From the IMG/VR virus record IMGVR_UViG_3300046808_001165, positions 1 through 27,685 of that record: a DNA stretch of 27,685 nt; one strand, 5' to 3'. Below the pieces are notes generated by a model. That model was not told where the DNA came from, did no database searches, and saw only the letters and a list, made by a program, of their open reading frames with translations. The stretch is from a virus. The position numbers and the translations under genes were made by a program. Positions 24,098-27,685 of this stretch are shown one piece after another (the stretch's first letter is position 1; each line of letters starts with the position of its first letter).

Positions 24098-24127
24098 AAT
24101 TGTTTCAGCATTAAACAATTGCAGGAG
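24098..24127 (+). promoter_or_regulatory. Leader hairpin with adjacent SD before the protease gene
   Basis: Perfect 8-bp stem AATTGTTT (24098-24105) / AAACAATT (24113-24120), loop CAGCATT, immediately followed by the SD GCAGGAG (24121-24127). The ATG is at 24140, 12 bases after the SD. A hairpin just upstream of an SD can stabilise mRNA and expose the site. Confidence 0.6.
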
Positions 24128-24139
24128 AAAATTTTATTT

Positions 24140-27100
24140 ATGTATAGAGTAGCAAAAGGTGGACCTATAACAATTAATAGTTTCCTCACCGAACAAGACA
24201 GAAATACTGCAAGAGAACATATGCTTAAAACTGCTTCTAAACAAATGAGAGAGGCTGCTAAAATAGGTTTACAATCTTTATATGCAGACCCAACAGAAGT
24301 TTTAGAAAAATATAAAGATTTCGATATCGTAAAAGAAATGAAAGCTCGTAAGGACGCTAAACTCCTTTGGGTAAGAGCTAGATCCATTGATGCAGATACA
24401 GTAAATCACAATGGAGATTATTTTTCGAAAGCTGAACTATTAAAAGAAGTTGAAGTTAAGGGCGAGAAAATCCCAGCTTATAAAACATTCGAAGGTGTGC
24501 CAATTTACACAAACCATAAGAATGATGATATTGAGCAAGCTAAAGGCATGGTTGTATATGCTGAATGGGATGAATCAGAAAATTGTGTTTATTGTACTTT
24601 CTTTGTAGATGAAGAAGCTTATCCTGATATTGCTAGAAACATTAGAACAGGTGTAATTCACGATGTCTCTATGGGATGTTCTGTAGCATATGGTATTTGT
24701 TCTAAGTGTGGGAATAAAGCATACACAGAAAAAGAATATTGTTCCTGTCTTAAAAAATGGAAGGGCAAGAAAGAAAATGGCTCAGGAAAAGTTATCTACG
24801 AAGAGAACTATGATTTAAAGTTTATTGAGCTTTCCTGTGTTGGTGATGGCGCTTTTGATGCATGTGAAATCAAAGAAATATATGATGTTGACGATATTTT
24901 GAATGCTGCCACTGACGCTGAAAAGAAAGCATCAGAATTAATTTCAAATATAGTCATAGCTCAACAAGGCGCTCCATCAGATCCAATTTACAGACAAGAA
25001 TATGAAGAGTGTTTAAGAGTAGCAGAAACAACCACTAGAACTGCTTTAAGATTAGCTCAAAATGCGGGTACTTTAATCGGTGGTCAATTAATGGCTGGCG
25101 AAGGTGCTGGTCAAAATGCTACTGTTCAAGCTGTTTTGGGTGCGTTAGGTATTGACCCAAGATCAGGACTTAATATCCTCGATCTTATTAATTTATCATT
25201 GAACTTCTTGGAAGTTGCTGTGATGAATATGTTTGCACGTAAAGACAATGTTGATTTAGCTCACGTAGGCAAAATCACTAAATCAATGGCAGATCTTCAA
25301 TCAACAATGCAAGACATGATTGACGATGGAATTGATGTTGGAGCAGCTCAAGGTCAACAAGCCTTAAACCAACAACAATTGCAACAACAGCCACAACAAC
25401 AACAAGCCCAGCCTGCAGCTAATACAGCTCCTGCTAATTATATGCCTGCTGGAAATGTTGGAAGAATGATTGAACCAGCATTATTTACTGGTCAACCTCA
25501 AGGAATTGGAGGAGCTGTTGCATTAGCTTCTTCAAATCATAATCTTGTTTGGGCATCGAAAGATGGTAGAAGAGAAGTCTTTGCCAGCACATCAACTCAG
25601 CCTAAAGATAATTCATTTATAAAATTATCTAAAGGCTTGGTTCAATTAAAGGAAGCTTTGTCAGATAATACAGCAATTGCTTCTGTTACTCAAAACGTTA
25701 TTAGAGTTGCTAATGAACGAAACAAAAATATTAGAAACAATACGCCCCATTCTCTTAGGGCGGAGGGAAATAATCAAATGGATCATTTTGCTAAGATAGC
25801 GTCTGAACAACGCAAAAAATTAGCAGCCGCCGTTACAATCGATTTCAAGGTTGAGGATGGTGCTGGTAATCGTGTAGTTCTTTCAACAGATGGTTCTATT
25901 ACCGGATTCACAAATGGTAGTAGATCAAACTGGGAACCAATTCTTTCTGAACAACAACTTTCCGCAATGGAGAGTGGACAAGGTGCTAGAGTTGCAGCAG
26001 ATCTTCTTAAAGATTTTGTAAAGACTGCAATTAAAGCTCCTCACATGGATAAAGATGTTAAGGAAGTTGAACTTAAGGGTGAAAGAAAAGGCGTTCCTTA
26101 TAAAGTATTAGCTGATGGAGTTGCAACAATGCATGCAGATCCTCATGCTGATAAGACTAGAGAAGAATCTTTAGAGTCTTTAAGAAAAGACAATGCAGAG
26201 TATGGCGAAGAAGCGTTGACTTCAGCTGGTCTCTATGGTCATAAAGTAAATGACGATGATGTTAAAGAATCTTTGGCTGAATTAGTTGCACAAGCTAACA
26301 AGGGCGTTTCTGAAGAAGGTTTAAACGAAAGAATTGATTGTTGCAGAGCTGAAGGTTCCGCTCCTGCGCATGAAGTTATGGTTCACACAGTAGATGCACT
26401 CACCCATGCTGTAGTTGCTTCTTACTCCACTCCTTCTGAAATTGTTGAAGCTGCTACCAAGCTTGCTAATGAAGAACTTTTACCAGAATTGATTGCAACT
26501 GCTTCTGCAGGAACAGATGTTCGTGTAAAGCTTGCATCAAAGGCTGATTTCTTTAAGACTGAAAGAGTTTCCAGCTCACCTTTAACAGCTGTTCTCGAAT
26601 CACTTGGTGATAGAGTTTCCAAGTCTGTAACAGCAGGTGATCTTGCTGAAGCATTGAGAGTTGCAGCAAGCGAAACTGAATATACAATTGAAACTGTTAC
26701 TAAGGGTGCTGAATTAAGAATGGCACAAGCTAAAGGCACAACTTCAGAAGCAAAAGCTAAGATTTCAAAGTCCGAAGAACTTAGAACTGCTTTGAGAGGC
26801 AATGTTACTGGCGATGCTCTTATTTCAAAGAATGACCTTAAATCTGTAATTTCTGCTATGGCAATGGCTGCAGAAGAAACAGCAAGCACACCAGAAGATG
26901 TTGCTTCAGCTATTGAAATCGAAGATGAAGGCCACTTAATTGCTGAAGTTAATAAGGCTAGAACTGCATCAGCAACAAATGCAAGATTGAAATCAAGAGC
27001 CAGAAGAGAGTTCTGGGGCGAAAGAGTTGCTTCCAAAACTGACCTTTCAAGTAATGTAATTGGATGGTTGGCTGATTATGCAACTAACTTTGACCTTTCT

Positions 27101-27685
27101 ACAAAATCAATTGTAACTGCTGCTAAGAAGCTTGTTTCTGATGGTGAATTAGCTGAGAGATTGATTGTTAAGGCTATCGAAACAAAGCAAAATGCAGAAA
27201 GAACTGCAGCAATGCAAGTTACTCATGAAACATCCGATTCTATCAGATTTGTATGTAGAACAGAAGATCTTGATGGTTTAAAGCCAAATGATGAGGGATT
27301 TGAAGATGCTTTCAGACAAAAGGCAATGGAAGTTCTTCAAGGTAATGGATTTACAGTAGATCCAAATACTTTCTCATTCACAGATCTCAATGTATCAGCA
27401 TATGGTGATATTACAGCCACTGTTTCATCAAGAACATCCAAGACATTCTCTGCTCAAAGTGCACCTGAAGTTCCTACTGTTGGAACTGAAATTGGTCCTG
27501 AAGAAATGGGCGAAGCTCCTGTTGTTATGACAGAAGAAGCAAGAATGGCTAGAAATGAAAGAAGAAGCAGAATCTTAAGCAGATTTGCACAAATGGCTGC
27601 TCCTGGTGGTGGAATGGGAGCCGGAATGGGCGCTCCAGCTGCTCCTGATATGGGCATGGATGCTGGTGCATTTGGTGGACCTGGT
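24140..27685 (+). CDS. Prohead maturation protease joined in frame to a long structural region (partial at right edge)
   Basis: At least 1182 codons, with no stop from ATG 24140 to the window end; I checked the frame line by line. Residues about 70-270 are a prohead protease: LLWVRARSIDADTVNHNGDY, VPIYTNHKND (candidate catalytic H126) and GVIHDVSMGCSV (S177), then a zinc-knuckle insert C187, C190, C201, C203 typical of large-phage members. Next come a helical region (about 290-400) and a Gln-rich linker (about 405-429). From about residue 547 the sequence is helical, Ala/Glu/Lys-rich and scaffold-like, with several [KR]-T-A motifs, ending at the edge in a Gly/Met/Ala-rich stretch. An internal hairpin, SD and ATG at 25743-25780 suggest a second product. 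The protease would cut head proteins during maturation. Confidence 0.92.
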   Translation, partial: MYRVAKGGPITINSFLTEQDRNTAREHMLKTASKQMREAAKIGLQSLYADPTEVLEKYKDFDIVKEMKARKDAKLLWVRARSIDADTVNHNGDYFSKAELLKEVEVKGEKIPAYKTFEGVPIYTNHKNDDIEQAKGMVVYAEWDESENCVYCTFFVDEEAYPDIARNIRTGVIHDVSMGCSVAYGICSKCGNKAYTEKEYCSCLKKWKGKKENGSGKVIYEENYDLKFIELSCVGDGAFDACEIKEIYDVDDILNAATDAEKKASELISNIVIAQQGAPSDPIYRQEYEECLRVAETTTRTALRLAQNAGTLIGGQLMAGEGAGQNATVQAVLGALGIDPRSGLNILDLINLSLNFLEVAVMNMFARKDNVDLAHVGKITKSMADLQSTMQDMIDDGIDVGAAQGQQALNQQQLQQQPQQQQAQPAANTAPANYMPAGNVGRMIEPALFTGQPQGIGGAVALASSNHNLVWASKDGRREVFASTSTQPKDNSFIKLSKGLVQLKEALSDNTAIASVTQNVIRVANERNKNIRNNTPHSLRAEGNNQMDHFAKIASEQRKKLAAAVTIDFKVEDGAGNRVVLSTDGSITGFTNGSRSNWEPILSEQQLSAMESGQGARVAADLLKDFVKTAIKAPHMDKDVKEVELKGERKGVPYKVLADGVATMHADPHADKTREESLESLRKDNAEYGEEALTSAGLYGHKVNDDDVKESLAELVAQANKGVSEEGLNERIDCCRAEGSAPAHEVMVHTVDALTHAVVASYSTPSEIVEAATKLANEELLPELIATASAGTDVRVKLASKADFFKTERVSSSPLTAVLESLGDRVSKSVTAGDLAEALRVAASETEYTIETVTKGAELRMAQAKGTTSEAKAKISKSEELRTALRGNVTGDALISKNDLKSVISAMAMAAEETASTPEDVASAIEIEDEGHLIAEVNKARTASATNARLKSRARREFWGERVASKTDLSSNVIGWLADYATNFDLSTKSIVTAAKKLVSDGELAERLIVKAIETKQNAERTAAMQVTHETSDSIRFVCRTEDLDGLKPNDEGFEDAFRQKAMEVLQGNGFTVDPNTFSFTDLNVSAYGDITATVSSRTSKTFSAQSAPEVPTVGTEIGPEEMGEAPVVMTEEARMARNERRSRILSRFAQMAAPGGGMGAGMGAPAAPDMGMDAGAFGGPG
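25743..25780 (+). promoter_or_regulatory. Internal hairpin, strong SD and in-frame ATG
   Basis: CGCCC (25743-25747) / GGGCG (25758-25762) hairpin, then GGAGGG (25762-25767) and, after ten bases, ATG (25778-25780) in the frame of the surrounding ORF. G-rich runs like this are rare in this AT-rich DNA. The hairpin partly overlaps the SD, so initiation may be regulated. Confidence 0.55.
25778..27685 (+). CDS. Putative separate C-terminal product from internal start (scaffold-like)
   Basis: Same frame as the protease ORF. If ribosomes start at 25778, the product begins MDHFAKIASEQRKKLAAAVT and runs at least 636 codons off the right edge. The region is rich in Ala, Glu, Lys and Ser and predicted mostly helical, with few aromatic residues, as in scaffolding proteins. 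It contains VKTAI, ARTAS, LRTAL and ERTAA, which could be cut when the head matures. Phage lambda offers a precedent: its scaffold Nu3 is made from an internal in-frame start in the protease gene C. Here the evidence is the hairpin and SD plus a compositional change; expression itself is not shown. Confidence 0.5.
   Translation, partial: MDHFAKIASEQRKKLAAAVTIDFKVEDGAGNRVVLSTDGSITGFTNGSRSNWEPILSEQQLSAMESGQGARVAADLLKDFVKTAIKAPHMDKDVKEVELKGERKGVPYKVLADGVATMHADPHADKTREESLESLRKDNAEYGEEALTSAGLYGHKVNDDDVKESLAELVAQANKGVSEEGLNERIDCCRAEGSAPAHEVMVHTVDALTHAVVASYSTPSEIVEAATKLANEELLPELIATASAGTDVRVKLASKADFFKTERVSSSPLTAVLESLGDRVSKSVTAGDLAEALRVAASETEYTIETVTKGAELRMAQAKGTTSEAKAKISKSEELRTALRGNVTGDALISKNDLKSVISAMAMAAEETASTPEDVASAIEIEDEGHLIAEVNKARTASATNARLKSRARREFWGERVASKTDLSSNVIGWLADYATNFDLSTKSIVTAAKKLVSDGELAERLIVKAIETKQNAERTAAMQVTHETSDSIRFVCRTEDLDGLKPNDEGFEDAFRQKAMEVLQGNGFTVDPNTFSFTDLNVSAYGDITATVSSRTSKTFSAQSAPEVPTVGTEIGPEEMGEAPVVMTEEARMARNERRSRILSRFAQMAAPGGGMGAGMGAPAAPDMGMDAGAFGGPG

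Noticed and set aside
26422-27036. Long minus-strand open frame opposite the scaffold-like region (also 24094-24387, 27454-27657 and 9612-9968)
   Set aside because: The plus-strand frame is continuous with normal protein composition; the minus frames are Ser/Ala/Val-rich mirror images of biased plus-strand codons and have no SD or motif.
1-27685. tRNA genes, CRISPR arrays, insertion sequences
   Set aside because: Gaps between genes are short and none has a cloverleaf, regularly spaced repeats or transposase; nothing supports these features.

Overview
This window looks like part of a large, AT-rich (roughly one third G+C by eye) tailed-phage genome. It holds virion assembly genes (terminase, portal, prohead protease) together with an unusually complete set of phage-encoded replication and transcription accessory genes: a clamp loader, a sliding clamp, a delta-like subunit, a DnaQ-like exonuclease and two sigma factors. 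The standard code fits: UGA is used as a stop in several genes and Trp is UGG. Many genes have Shine-Dalgarno (SD) sites, GTG and TTG starts occur, and one sigma factor most resembles SigH/Spo0H. A Firmicutes-like or other SD-using bacterial host is therefore plausible but not proven.

Layout. (1) 1-2.7 kb, nucleotide metabolism: the 3' end of a class I ribonucleotide reductase large subunit, a terminator, then a three-gene unit (unknown 108 aa, dUTPase, small conserved protein) ending in a bidirectional terminator. (2) 2.7-3.3 kb: a DEDDh exonuclease, the only minus-strand gene. (3) 3.3-9.4 kb: a tightly packed operon with several overlapping genes (unknown 163 aa, DnaX-like clamp loader, SigH-like sigma, short adenylosuccinate synthetase, DnaN-like clamp, HolA-like delta, second sigma factor), closed by a terminator. 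(4) 9.5-10.3 kb: one unknown gene with a strong SD and a GTG start, isolated between two terminators. (5) 10.3-24.0 kb: the packaging and head operon, with a zinc/HTH protein in the small-terminase position, the large terminase, structural-type unknowns, an embedded UDP-galactopyranose mutase, a winged-helix protein followed in the same frame by a DUF192 domain across a UGA, a highly acidic protein, and a portal carrying a C-terminal DUF559/Vsr-like nuclease domain. (6) 24.1 kb to the end: a very long ORF (at least 1182 codons, open at the window edge) with an N-terminal prohead protease and a strong internal hairpin/SD/ATG that could produce a separate C-terminal (scaffold-like) protein.

How it fits together. 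RNR, dUTPase and adenylosuccinate synthetase would supply dNTP precursors. The clamp, clamp loader, delta and exonuclease would serve the replisome. The two sigma factors, encoded among the clamp genes, suggest phage-controlled (possibly clamp-coupled) late transcription of the head operon. The head proteins share a recurrent [KR]-T-A motif that is nearly absent from the metabolic and replication proteins, making it a candidate maturation-cleavage signal for the protease at 24.1 kb. The most unusual items are the portal-nuclease fusion, the UGA-separated wHTH/DUF192 pair, the protease ORF with an internal start, and the [KR]-T-A motif.
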